From contig OX485805.1 in assembly GCA_950295325.1 (NCBI GenBank), positions 19,767,501 to 19,831,500 of the forward strand: DNA of 64,000 nucleotides, read 5' to 3'. Positions 42,501 through 52,920 of the stretch are shown piece after piece (the first letter of the stretch is position 1; every line of letters begins with the position of its first letter). This stretch comes from Polytrichum commune (Eukaryota > Streptophyta > Polytrichopsida > Polytrichales > Polytrichaceae). The notes under the pieces were generated by a model that saw only the letters and a list, made by a program, of their open reading frames with translations, was not told the origin of the DNA and did not search any database. Both the position numbers and the translations under genes were made by a program.

Positions 42501-43560
42501 GTCATTCTATCAAGGCTTTCACCCAATAAAATGAATACGATTATTTATTTATTTATTTATAATCATAAAAGATCATCCATCGTGATTAAATTGATACCAT
42601 AACCTTCTAATTCCGGTGTCCTAGTAATTGATAATGGTTGAGGGTTGTTGTTATCGTCAATAGCCACCACATGCATATTAGGCCTATGCTTAAATTCTAC
42701 TCCATGAAAGTGAATTTTTTTTTCTAGCACCACGCTCACTCTTCTAACATAATAATATTAGTCCCATTCATCTTTGTTTTTAGGTGGACAACACACTTCT
42801 TGGTTGGATCGATGAGAGACATATAGGCCTTAGATCCTCTCCCGGGAACTAATATTATACAGTCAATATTTTGAGGGTTTTTATACCTTCGTTTGGGGCA
42901 CATTTCACATATTATGTTGTGACATGACATTAAGACTATTCACAAATAAATATTATTATTATTGGGTCTAGTCCCATCACTTTTTTTCTTCCTTTAGCTC
43001 CGTTGGGACAGTCACAAACCATATGTCTACATACCTGTATTTGAAGCAATATTCTTTTTTGTAACGTCCTTGATGTCAACCCTCTTGGGTTTCTTCGATC
43101 TTGAAACCACTAGTTCAGACTCTTGGTCCATTTTTCCTCCTCCTTATCAGATGTTAAATTTTTATTTTACAAACTTATGTTTTGGTTTGTGACTTTGAAA
43201 GGTCTTCTCAAAATGCTTTTATTTGGATTTTCATTTGGATTTTTTTTTTATATATCACCAAAACATATGACTAAGTCTAGGAGTTTCATCATGGATAGAT
43301 AAATTCTCTTTCTTCTACATCTTGCGTCGGATGTTTTCATTAAGGCTTGCCAAAAATGAACTCGTTATTCCCAACTGCAGATTTTTCTTGCAATTGTATT
43401 AAAAGTAATTTATGTTGACCTCCTCTCCATATCTTAAAAGATTCTAATGGAGATTCTAATGTTATAACGCCAAACGTTGTCACATCCAACAAATGTTGAT
43501 GTGGTTTCTTCCATGTCTCATAAATCCAGTCTTTGAGTTTTTACCATGAAATTGCTTCAA
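39560..43560 (-). pseudogene. Decayed Ty3/gypsy-type retroelement gag-pol
   Basis: Reading the minus strand from right to left, fragments occur in canonical Ty3/gypsy order. A gag zinc-knuckle remnant (CFKY..GHMVCDC, about 43005-43060) is followed by reverse transcriptase pieces around 42050-42250 (LPRVENMLDRL, IDLKQSYY) and 41540-41650 (VVYINDILVYSKN, with N where the catalytic motif has D). An RNase H segment (VDMNASGF, AYENRKLT; about 41090-41215) and integrase core fragments (HPxxDDQTKRIN-like; about 39870-40110) come next. Frames are broken by many stops and shifts. No LTR pair was identified. The order RT-RNase H-integrase separates it from Ty1/copia. It is an old, inactive copy. Confidence 0.8.
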
Positions 43561-44453
43561 ACTTATTCAATTGCCAATTTGAATAGTTTATGGACGAAAG
43601 AGCTAAAACTCCTAATTTTGAACATGTCCCCTATACCTCACAAAATGCCTTATATTCGATTATGAGGTTTTCAATTGTCGAGAAGAAGTCTATGGGAGGC
43701 GAACCAGGGTTCTGGCCTCTGGTTCTGGTCTCCACGTCGCCAATTCGAAACCTTGAAAACGTCGTAAATCTACCAATCTTAGTATCTTCGCACTGCCGTC
43801 ATTTTCTGTTTTCCCTGTTTGTTGCTTCATTCTCGGCTGCAACATGTACAGTAAGTAGCCGCGGGCTCTGCCGCGAGCACGAAATCAGAGGATGCCAGGA
43901 TTGAGAGCTCGGCAGAGCTAGGGTTATTTATCATCACTTGTGCAATTATGTGCAACCTATATACCAGCGTTACACTGTCCGCATCATTCTCATGGTTCCT
44001 GTGAGTGCTTTTTCTTCTTCTTCTTTCCTACAACAAAAAACACCTGCCGTGCGAATTAAGCAGAGCCTGGTGACGATCAGGAGTAGCAACATTTTGTATT
44101 GCTGAAATGAAGCATTCTAGATACAACCGGTACTTAAATGTGCTCTTCAGCGATTACAAGTGTTTTCCTTCGGATGCATAAGCAAGCTATCAATGCTGCT
44201 CTTGAAGCTCACTCACTAGCTTCCAGTCCAAGAAAGCATGTCAGAATCTGGAAGGTTATTCGATCAATTTTAATGTGCGCCGAAATTGATTCCACAATCT
44301 GCGGCGACCACCGAAGCCTTAAGCTTCGGACGAGTTCGAGTGCTTGCAAGCGAACTGTCTGATTGCTACTGTAATTGGCGGTTACCATTACCCTGCTCCA
44401 ATTCGACTGTAGGCCTGACTTCCAGCAACGTTTCCTCGGCTTTAGCACATTAA
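43561..44453. other. Unassigned region upstream of RRP43 exons
   Basis: Includes a GC-richer patch (about 43690-43920, containing 'agccgcgggctctgccgcg') and a TTC-rich run that look promoter- or leader-like. I found no exon for the N-terminal half of RRP43 here. Confidence 0.3.
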
Positions 44454-44630
44454 TTGGTATCACATTAGCAGGAGTTCCAGGAGCTGCCATACCTGCTGCC
44501 ATGCTGTACATTTCAACTTCTAGCATTGATCATATGACCAGATAGGTTGTTCTCAGAGTTTTGGTATCACATTAGCACGAGTTCCAGGAGCTGCCATAGC
44601 TGCTGCCATGCTGTACATTTCAACTTCTGG
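44454..44630 (+). repeat. Direct duplication just upstream of the first RRP43 exon seen
   Basis: About 70 bp starting 'ttggtatcacattagca' is repeated at an offset of 107 bp (44454 and 44561) with few differences ('gctgccatacctgctgcc' versus 'gctgccatagctgctgcc'). Confidence 0.85.
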
Positions 44631-44660
44631 AAGGCTTAATTGTTGTGTTTGCTCTGGCAG

Positions 44661-46232
44661 CTCAAATTTTGTCACTCTGGAGGAGCTGTGTATAGCACCC
44701 GGCAAGGCTGCCTGGATAGCTTATATGGTATGGGCCTACTCCGCTCCATGCTCACAAACATTTGTTCTTGGAGTAGTATCTTGCTTGCTGCTCTACATTT
44801 CAGGAGCATTCTTAAGCATGTGTAAGCACATTGTCTTTCCATTCTACTTTCAAGAATAAATCTAAGAATCTAGATACTTGATTACATGCATGAATACTAA
44901 GCATTGTCAAGTGGCAAGCTCTCATTAGTGGACGTCTTGTTGTTACCTATCTTTGGACAAAACCTTCTCCCATCTACCAGGATTCAACTTAAATACCTTG
45001 CCAAAAAGAATCTCACCATGTGTGTACTCACCAAGATCCTTACGCAGGAGGAACACCCACTATACCACTTAAGAATGCTATGTTCATTATCGCATTTGTC
45101 AATGTTTTGGCAGGATATTTGTTGTCTGGATGCAGATGGATCACTGGTGGACGCTGCACTGCTTGCTGCAGTTGCTGCATTGGCCCATCGTATGCTCCTA
45201 TTACCATTAAAATATTTCCAACTGTTGAGAGTTTCCTCTTGCTAATTGTTCAAGCACTGTGCCTTCTTCAGTAGCTCCGTATCCTAAGGTCTAGCCAATT
45301 ATGAAATTTGTAAAATTTGGATTTTCTCATTGAATGTATAGTTTTTTTATTTTTCCTTGGAAGAATTGGTCCATTCATTATGTACATGATATGTGGTTTA
45401 TGCTAATCTTGTCATTTGTGCATGCTACTTTAATATAGCTCTAGTATGCCTGTTCATACTTAATGGATGATCAATCAGAATTGGCTTAATGGGTTGACTG
45501 AATGCATTTTGTTATTATTGCAGTTCAACTGCCAGTTGTGACAATGTCCGAAGGGGGTTGGGTGATTCCTCTTAATGATAAAAATGGAGGTACACAGCAG
45601 GACAAGGATGATATGAAAGAGAATGATGAAGACCGGATTGTGAAGTCTAAGCAGCGATTGCAGTTCCGACCAGCGCCAATTGCACTCACATGTATGAAAC
45701 ACAAAAAGCATTTGCTTGCAGATCCGTCTGCAGAGGAAGAGAGTCTTCTGCAATCATCTATTACAGTTGCCACTGATTCATCAGAGAGACTTATTTCATT
45801 CTTCAAGCCTGGGGGTTCTGTTAGTGCGATGTCTGCAACTCTCCAGGTTTGTCTTGTAGTTCATCTCCTTGTGTATACCCCGCATGTGGTGGTTGTGGAA
45901 GGTCTGTGTTGGAAGGCCTTGGTCATCAAACCACTGTCAGCTCCAGTATACTTTGGTGGAAATGTCAGTAATCGGTGTAGAATGGAACTTGATTAGACAA
46001 GCATACATGTATCATCTTGTGTTATACTTTTTTCTAAATTTATTAGAGGATAACGGGGAAGCACGCACAGAAGTCTTGCATGACTAGCTAAGTAATGAGA
46101 TTCATCACCATTTTTTTTTTGGATGCAGATTGCATTACGTTGGCAAAAAGGAGGTCCAAAGAAGTACAAGAGATACTTGATGATGCTCTTGCAAAAGTCT
46201 ATGGTGACACAAGTGGGATGCAAGTAGAATAG
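44661..46232 (+). CDS. RRP43: Exosome subunit RRP43 (RNase PH fold), C-terminal half only
   Basis: Exons seen: 44661..44727, 45114..45189, 45524..45846, 46129..46232. The first three join in frame: NFVTLEELCIAPGKAAWIAYM, DICCLDADGSLVDAALLAA, then LQLPVVTMSEGG..., ending ...GGSVSAMSATLQ. RRP43/OIP2 proteins show the same order (LCI.PGK.AW, D.YCLD.DG, DAAL.AAVAA, LQLP, ADPT.EEE, a KPGG motif, a C-terminal DCI..A..R). Family role: a catalytically inactive ring subunit of the RNA exosome in nucleus and cytoplasm. Two oddities. The N-terminal RNase PH portion (about half the protein) was not found upstream. The last exon matches the family (CITLAKRRSKEVQEILDDAL) only in a frame needing one more G at the junction; canonical splicing would shift it. 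So it is either 5'-incomplete in this view with a junction artefact, or a decaying fragment. Confidence 0.8.
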
Positions 46233-46916
46233 GAGCCTTTCGGTTAGAATTTCTCATCAGAAAGTAATTTTCTGTATTTTAATGACAACTTCCACTAAAA
46301 TATTTGGGGCCTTTCAGTAGGAATTCTCCTATTTTGTTGGTGTCACAGATTGGAGTCTTTTCCTTGATATGGAAGAGTACTTTGTAAAGGAGCAAGCAGG
46401 TTAGTCCAGAGGGTTACACAGACAACATTGTTTTTGGCATACCTGAAGTAATGAATGTAGATCTAAAGACAACCATTCTTAGATGTGGAACTCAGCAAAG
46501 GATATCATTCTTTTTAAGAAAAGGATACTCAGTTTGATGAGTAAATTGCAAGTTGGTGGTGGGTCAAGGGTTTGGGGGTTTCTTTGTACCTACGTTCATT
46601 GGGTCAGCATACTGCCTGCACTTCAGCAACAACAGCTGCTGCAACGACAACTATTGCAGCAATCCAAAGAGCAGCAACGAGTCACACAGCAGGTGGGTTT
46701 TCCATTCCCCTGTGGTAGTTGTACTCACCAGAGGTCTTCCGATTACGTTCTTGACTGTAGTATTGACATGCTTTTGTTTTAAATCTCTTGAAGGGCACTT
46801 TGTTATTAAGTGGTAGGGTAGGATTATGAGGGAACTGTGATTTAATCGCCAAGAAGCATGCAGGGATTATGGTATCATACTTTTGGATAATGGATGCCTA
46901 AAGGAACGTCTGCTTG
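46233..46916. other. Spacer downstream of RRP43
   Basis: Presumed 3' UTR and spacer; a CAG/CAA-rich patch lies at about 46620-46690. No domain seen in its short ORFs. Confidence 0.35.
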
Positions 46917-47345
46917 GTTAGTCTTTCTGTGTCCCTCATTGGAAGGCCGTTTATTCAAGTGTGAGAATTTCAACCTTGAATGTAACTAAGTAATTTCCAT
47001 TGCCAACTTCAACAGATGATAGACAAGATTTGATTGCATTTCAAGTATCTAACTACCTGTCAACCCAAATTACACTGAGTTGAGAGTCTTTCTGTGTTGC
47101 TAATTGGAAGGTCTTTCATTGAAATTTGAGATTGTGAACCTTAAACGTGACTAAGTAATCTCCATGGCGAACTTCAACAGATGATTGGGGGCAAGAGTTG
47201 AGTATTTGCAGTATCTAACTACCTGTCAACTAAATTTTTTCTCTAATTCGGGAGTCTATGTGTCTCCAATCAAATGAAGGGTATCAATGAAATATGAGAA
47301 TGTCAACCTTGAATGTCAGTAGGTAATCTTCATCAACAGATGGTG
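46917..47345 (+). repeat. Tandem repeat, period ~166 bp, about 2.6 copies
   Basis: 'agtctttctgtgt' recurs at about 46920 and 47085, with a weaker third start at 47253. Each unit has 'gagaatttcaaccttgaatg'-like, 'taagtaat..ccat', 'acttcaacagatga' and 'gtatctaactacctgtcaac' blocks. Confidence 0.85.
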
Positions 47346-47466
47346 GGGGGCCGCCTGCAGGAGTTTCCTCATTCTCTCTACAAATAGCTGCACTAATTGT
47401 CCTATGCTGCAAATGAGATACAATTTCTGGAAATTAGCTGCTCAATCTAAAGACAGATGTGTGATA

Positions 47467-47487
47467 TATCTATCTATCTATCTATCT
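47467..47487 (+). repeat. (TATC)n microsatellite
   Basis: About five TATC units. Confidence 0.9.
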
Positions 47488-48867
47488 GCCAAAAAGTACA
47501 TAAGGAAACGGAATAAATCACAAGTAATATTAGATGTGTAATATATCATGCAAGTTGAGGACATAAGCCAAGGATAGAATGGTTGTTTCTTCTTGGTGCA
47601 AGTGACCTTGCCGAAAGGACCTTTGGACGAATTATCATCTAGGGAAACATGTTGTGAAGTCATGGTCAAAATTTTCCCTGCATTCACCACGTTTTGTAAT
47701 TTTGTTTGCATGTTTCTCATTGAGTGAACATGTTTCAAATGCTTCATTTTTGTTTCCTTTTGGAACTTCCAAGTCTTTCCTGTTATTACTTCTATTTGGG
47801 TATTATGTATTAGGTCTAGGTGCTCCACTGTTAACGAATTTGCTCATTAGATTGTGAATCGAGCTTGGATTCAGGGCTCTTTTATTCGCCTAAATCAGAC
47901 AGGTATCCAAATGCCGTTTTCCAGGCGACAACAAGTTAGCAAGTAATTGTACTACATGCTTGTAATTCTGAGTATTGTGTTGAATTCCAAAAGGAGTTCC
48001 TGTCCATGTTGCAAGGGAATTGACCTGGGAAAGGCGGCTGCATCATTAAACCTTGAAATGATCTGCTTAAAATATGGACCCAAACTACTGCACTGATATA
48101 ACTACCAGGATTCTTTCACAATGTGTCAAATTTAAGAAGGAAAGGGAACAATTGACATGGATTTCGTGTGTGCAGCTATTATTCCTGGCAATTAGGTGAG
48201 GACTTTGGCAGCACCGACACATTTGTTTATAGCGAGGTAAAATCTCAACTAGATTGCATCCTGATTAACTTAGTCCCATCTAGTCCCAGGTGTGTTCAGT
48301 GCAGATGAGGTACATATACTGCCTTCCTGTTTGCAGTTAGCTTATTGTAGTTCTGTGTATATTGGATGATTCATAAGACTTTGTATTGCACGAACTTTGG
48401 TTCTGAATCTTGTGGAGTCCTTGTCACTTTCTTTGAATTTCATTGTTGATTCTTGGTTTTTGTGGCTTATCTAGTGCTAGGTATTTTAGAAAGAAGGTTG
48501 TTACCTGGACTATTAGAAAGTTTCAGTGGAAAATGGTTGCAGCTGTGTTAGGACCCAACCCACGACATCTTGTGGAGTTGCAGAGCATTTGGCACAGCCA
48601 AGCTTTCTCTGAGTATGGACATCTTCCTCTCATAGCTCTCTTATGTTTACATTCTTTTATTGTCTTCATTGCCATGCTGGTTACATGGGCGCATGTTTAG
48701 CCTTGACTTGGATATTTCAAAGATATATGTCATTGGGTCAGCTACTCATAATTTGAATGCTGCCAAATTAGCTTCATTAGGTGACTTTCCAAATTAGCTA
48801 CAATTGTAATGTTAATAATTCCAATATAATCTATGCTACTGGGTTAACCAATTGTGCAAAGCTCACA
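47488..48867. other. Unassigned region before the GIY-YIG gene
   Basis: Open frames at 47478-47828 (minus), 47654-47857 and 48443-48700 have no domain that I recognise. No RNA gene seen. Confidence 0.3.
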
Positions 48868-49982
48868 ATGGTGGCTAGCAATGCCAACAACAACCGTCCT
48901 ACAATCAATTACTCCCGGCTGCTCACGAAATTGAAGACGGAGTTGCCGGAGACGAGTCCGAAGAAATCACACGCCACGAAGAAATTCTATCCCACCGAGG
49001 CGCAACGGCGACTTTTGGATGTCTGCGGGTACAAGAATTTTTTAAATCCACCTAGATTTGACAGCGTGCGTGAGGTAAATGAGTTCGTGACAGAGCATGC
49101 GGACTATTCGAAAGGAGTTTGAAAAGAATTATGGCGGATTACTGTGTCCAGATATGTGTTTTAAATTATCATAGAGTTCTTTTTCCTTTTATATACATGT
49201 CAATTTTCTAAATGTGTTATGCTCTTCAGGTTATTTGAAGCTGTTTTTAAACTTGTTTCATATTCAATATGAAAACATCAAAGCAACCCTACCAGCTTAG
49301 AGAGCCAAGACGTTGCTGAAGACCGTTGTCTCGGGCAATTTGGCGCTACACCAAGTGTTTCGATTTTTTAACGAGTTTGGAATCACTGACATTACGGCGT
49401 GGTCTGATCTACCGTATGATCGCGCGGAATCTATACTATGTGCAATGAAGGAGGAAAACATGCAGACGCCAATCGATATAGTGGCCCCTATTCCTTCAAT
49501 TTCAAATCCGATCCTCAGTACGAGGTTCGATGATGCGCCGGTTCCAGCTCCAGCAGGACCTTTCCGTCCAAAAAACGACAAGCGCGGTGCTTGAGCGTCT
49601 ACACAATAATCTGCAGGTATAGCTCGTTTAATACGTCCATAATTTTGCATTTATATTTCATCGTTATATTGCATATAATTCTTAATACTAACAACATTGC
49701 ATAATTAATAGTAGGGACAATGAACGAGTATATGTGGGTCAAAGCATATCACCGCACAAGCGATTGCTTCACAACGCCCGGTCTCCGCCTCTCAAGATGA
49801 GGGACGATGCTAAAGTATTCGTTCCATTCGCACAATATTTTGATATGGAAGTAATCTATATGACCTCATAAAAATATCTAGCCGATATGAAGGAAAAACA
49901 ATTGATACGAATGTATCAATTGGCGCCTTTGCGAAATTATAATATAATGAGGGGCCATCCATCAACTGATCCTCTATATTAG
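48868..49982 (+). pseudogene. Broken gene for a GIY-YIG nuclease-domain protein
   Basis: Proposed exons 48868..49116, 49301..49616 and 49715..49982. The N-terminal part (MVASNANNNRPTINYSRLL...) and middle part (to APVPAPAGPFRP) match no family I know. In the third part, SVYTIICR, then RVYVGQSISPHKRLLHN, then EKQLIRMY and RNYN reproduce the GIY-YIG fold signature: the GIY and YIG strands, the Arg-containing helix, the catalytic-type Glu and a late Asn. Splicing after TGCAG to a following G keeps the frame through the signature. Two breaks exist: a one-base shift at a run of six A (about 49570-49575) just before the domain, and an in-frame TAA at 49869-49871 before the Glu motif. GIY-YIG domains cut DNA in homing enzymes, repair nucleases and some retroelements; no reverse transcriptase is adjacent. 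Substrate and origin are unknown. Confidence 0.6.
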
Positions 49983-50430
49983 ATGCTTAAGAGAAAATCC
50001 ACGAATATGTAATAAAATCGTCATCTTCTTGCTTTATACAAAATGTCCATCTTCACCTTTGTATATAACATTTATTTCCGCATTTGTTATTTTATACCTA
50101 ATTATAATCATGATACACTTGCTACCGAGTTGTGGCTGCCTAACTACTTCATTGTGCAAGAGAATTCAATTTGTGGACGGTTCTAATTCGAGAAACAAAG
50201 AAGTCGGTGTTGATGAAGGGAGTTGCAATCATATGAATGTTTAGAAAGTTGTTTGTCTACATATTTTTATCATGTGATTTCGCTCATCAGAAAAGGTCCT
50301 TTGGCACATAGAATAAGATGGATTAGCCCTAGATTGGTAGTTTGCAACTCTTGTCTTTCGCCCTTTATATGTATTTACATAAATGTTGATGTCTCACAAT
50401 TGAACATTGACATTTGGAGGACTGCCCAAG

Positions 50431-50642
50431 TTTGACATAGAAGATGCTATGATATTGAACAAGTCTGCTGTGGAGCGTGGATTACATTATGGGCAAGTTT
50501 ACAAGGTCAGTGATGCTAGAGTCACAACTTACATACATGTTGTCAGATTTTAACTATTTGGCTGGTTGTGCAAGGATTTTTGTGTGTTGATGATTTGTAC
50601 ATGTGGTTGCAGTTAAAGACCATTGATTTGACAACCAGATAA
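50431..50642 (+). pseudogene. Fragment of the RNA polymerase I second-largest subunit (NRPA2/RPA135)
   Basis: Exon-like block 50431..50505 encodes FDIEDAMILNKSAVERGLHY, then GQVYK, and is followed by a gtcagt donor. After an intron, 50613..50642 gives LKTIDLTTR and a stop. The first motif is the conserved 'G.D.EDAM..NKSS.ERG' region of second-largest polymerase subunits; the I/K residues and the following TIDL fit Pol I best. I saw no other exon of this >1000-residue protein nearby, so it is a scrap left by transposon capture, duplication or deletion. Confidence 0.65.
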
Positions 50643-50879
50643 TGCATGGTTTGGGGACATTATTTATCTAGAGATATTCTGATATTTGGTAATCATATAT
50701 TCTGATTCAAGTGGGCTTCAAAATGATTATTTAGGATAAATCAGAAATTATTAGATTTAGTTGCATTCAATCTTACTTAACTAGTTTAAATGCGTATGAA
50801 AAATTTGTGATAGTAGTCGGTATTAACTATATTAACTACATATTTTTTAAAAATTTTAAAAATTTTAAAAAATCATCAA

Positions 50880-51279
50880 TTTGAGTTTCACTTTAGAATG
50901 ACAAAGTCCCTTTCAATTGTAAGTGACAAAAATTATAACTTCAATGCTAATGAGGATTTTGTAATATTTTTTACTTCCAAGTTTATTACGTGCTTTATTG
51001 GCGGTTTCACTTTGAAAATAAAATCCAGTCAATTGCTTATTACTCAATGAAAGTGAACATATATATTGGATTTGAGACCTTGAAAATGAAGTGCACTCAA
51101 TATGGGATTTGTGGACAAGTAGCCTTCAAAAATGCAAGTACAATAGTTTTTTCCGAAGTCGGGCGGGCGGCCAACAGTTTTCGGTCGGGTGCAGAAAAAA
51201 CTGACGGGCAACTGCCCCTGACAAAAGATTCTCCCCCCCCCCCCCCGAAAAGTTGGTGGGGGGTTATTTAACGTCCTCC
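50880..51279 (+). mobile_element. Truncated MULE element C (right half)
   Basis: Contains the family interior ('aatgctaatgaggattttg', 'gtcaattgcttatt', 'gtgaacatatatattgga', 'ctcaatatgggatttgtgg') and the right arm with the 'ttttcggtcgggt' block. It ends ...ttatttaacgtcctcc, corresponding to the GTTTAATGTCCGCC terminus. No matching left arm is visible. It contains a 14-C run near 51233-51246. Confidence 0.75.
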
Positions 51280-51287
51280 ACCTAGAT

Positions 51288-51590
51288 GTAGTGCATAGCA
51301 CATTTGTAAATTTGAATATGATGTATGACACATTCACAAATTTGGATCAAGTGCATGACACATTTGTAAATATGAAAATGATGCATGACATATTTGTAAA
51401 TCTGGATGTTGTGCATGACACATTTGTAAATATGAATATGACGCATGACATATTTGTAAATATGGATATGGTGCATGACATGTTTGTAAATTTGGATTTA
51501 GTGCATAACACATTCTTGGATTTGGGACCGGCGTATAACACATTCCAAAGATTTTGATGCATAACACATCCGCAGATATCGTTTGCATAA
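51288..51590 (+). repeat. 30-bp minisatellite, about ten copies
   Basis: Consensus near gtgcatgacacatttgtaaa plus a variable tatggatat-like tail. It starts within 10 bp of the MULE C end and decays after about 51530. Because 30 is a multiple of three it is open in several frames; the plus-strand frame reads a ten-residue unit VHDTFVN(L/M)DM. No start context or flanking exon supports translation. Confidence 0.9.
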
Positions 51591-51599
51591 CACATTAGC

Positions 51600-51989
51600 A
51601 AATGTGGTTGAAAACCGATGGGAAGGAAATAGGGAACGTTCCCAATGCTCGGAAGAGGATCCATGGCTCGGAGGATGACTAACGTCGTTGGAGCTAACTC
51701 CGTCCAAGGTTCCATCCGGTCTGGCAAGGTGCGGGCAACAGCGTGGGCAGGTCCAGAAAGTTATGGTTTGGGCATTGACACGTGGGCCAGGGGACGCGGA
51801 TTCTTAGGCGCACAGAGCTCGATAGGGCTTCTTTAGCGTCCAACTTAAAGTATATAGTTGCAGTCACAAACATCTATATTCTCACTCAAGTCAACCAATA
51901 TTGTCAAAATTTGGGCATAACCAGAAACTCCCTTGGAACTCAGAATTTGTAGTTGTGGTTACGAAGGAAGAAGTTGCGGGGCGATTTTT
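51600..51989. other. Unassigned spacer
   Basis: Somewhat GC-richer around 51650-51830 with a 63-codon ORF of unknown nature; nothing recognised. Confidence 0.3.
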
Positions 51990-52510
51990 GGGCAAAACCA
52001 ACCGAGATCCTACTGTTTCCAAGTCCAAGCAGTGAAATGTTGTGATCTTTCAGGTTTCTTCATTGATTTGAGGTATGTTTCAAGTTTTATTTATTGATTT
52101 CAGGTATGACAATTATGTTAGTTGTTGGAAGGTTATTTGGCATAACCAGTCGAGGTCCTGTTGTTTCCAAGTCCAAGCAGTGACATTTTGTGATCTTTCA
52201 GGTTTTCTTATTGATTGAGGGATGTTTCATAGACTCTTTTGAAATGAGAGGTAATTTTCCTGAAGTGTTGAACTTCAACTGGTTAATTCTCAAACTCAAC
52301 TGGTTCATCTGTAACTAGCGGTCGGTTCTCCACGTTTAGGGTTCAGTGTCAAGAAAATAGTTATTTTGTGCCAAGAGCAGTATACATGGACATTTTTGGG
52401 GCATAATTGGTTGACATCCTAGTGTTGCCAAGTCCAACCGGTGACATGTTGTGATCTTTCATGTTTTCTTTGTTGATTTCATGTATAATTCATAGATTCA
52501 TATGGTGAAG
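51990..52510 (+). repeat. Cluster of the abundant dispersed repeat
   Basis: At least three partial copies. 'tttccaagtccaagcagtga' occurs near 52018 and 52168, and 'ttgccaagtccaaccggtga' near 52424. Each is followed by 'gtgatctttca' and 'tttctt..ttgattt'. Homologous to 2680-3180, 53285-53490 and the inverted 25550-25685. Confidence 0.75.
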
Positions 52511-52739
52511 CGCTCTAGGTAGACACTCGATAGAGCATATCTCAACTAGCATTGTTGTTTGAGAGCGTGGTTTTTTGAAGAGCGAAACGAGAACTAGACT
52601 CAACCTTGACACACTAGATGCTTTAATGAGGTTAGGCTAAATGGGTTGGAGTTGAATTCATGGATTGGAGTGGCATTTTTGAATCTTGGAAAACCGCCAC
52701 AAGAACCAACAAGCGTAGGGCATTGTCACTATAAGAAGT

Positions 52740-52920
52740 GGAGTTAGATGGTTGATTCTTAATTCTTCACATTGTATTGGAAGGATGTACCATGTAATTC
52801 ATGCACAAGTTTAATATGAGTTTTGTATTTTATTTCTATATTCTTGGATTGAAGTCTTGGATTTGAACCAACCCTTCAACTGAAAGGCTAAAATTTGAGA
52901 GCCCTTCAATCTTGAACATT
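52740..52920 (+). repeat. Degraded relative of the hAT-type element at 11251-11866
   Basis: 'gtaccatgtaattcatgca', 'agttttgtatttt', 'gctaaaatttgagagccctt' and 'caatcttgaaca' parallel the right half of the 11.5-kb element in the same orientation. The left terminus and target duplication are not seen. Confidence 0.6.

Noticed and set aside
39560-43560. Possible Penelope-like source for the GIY-YIG domain
   Set aside because: The nearby reverse transcriptase is on the opposite strand, has Ty3/gypsy order with RNase H and integrase, and is separated by RRP43 exons.
45502-45806. Minus-strand ORFs over the RRP43 exon
   Set aside because: Antisense shadows of a conserved exon.
49297-49650. 117-codon minus-strand ORF
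   Set aside because: Shadow of the GIY-YIG gene's second exon, which has better splice context and domain evidence.
51288-51590. CRISPR-like regular repeats
   Set aside because: No spacers; the whole 30-bp unit repeats and drifts, and the host is a plant.
51044-51727. Several minus-strand ORFs across the minisatellite
   Set aside because: Produced by the 30-bp period keeping all frames open.
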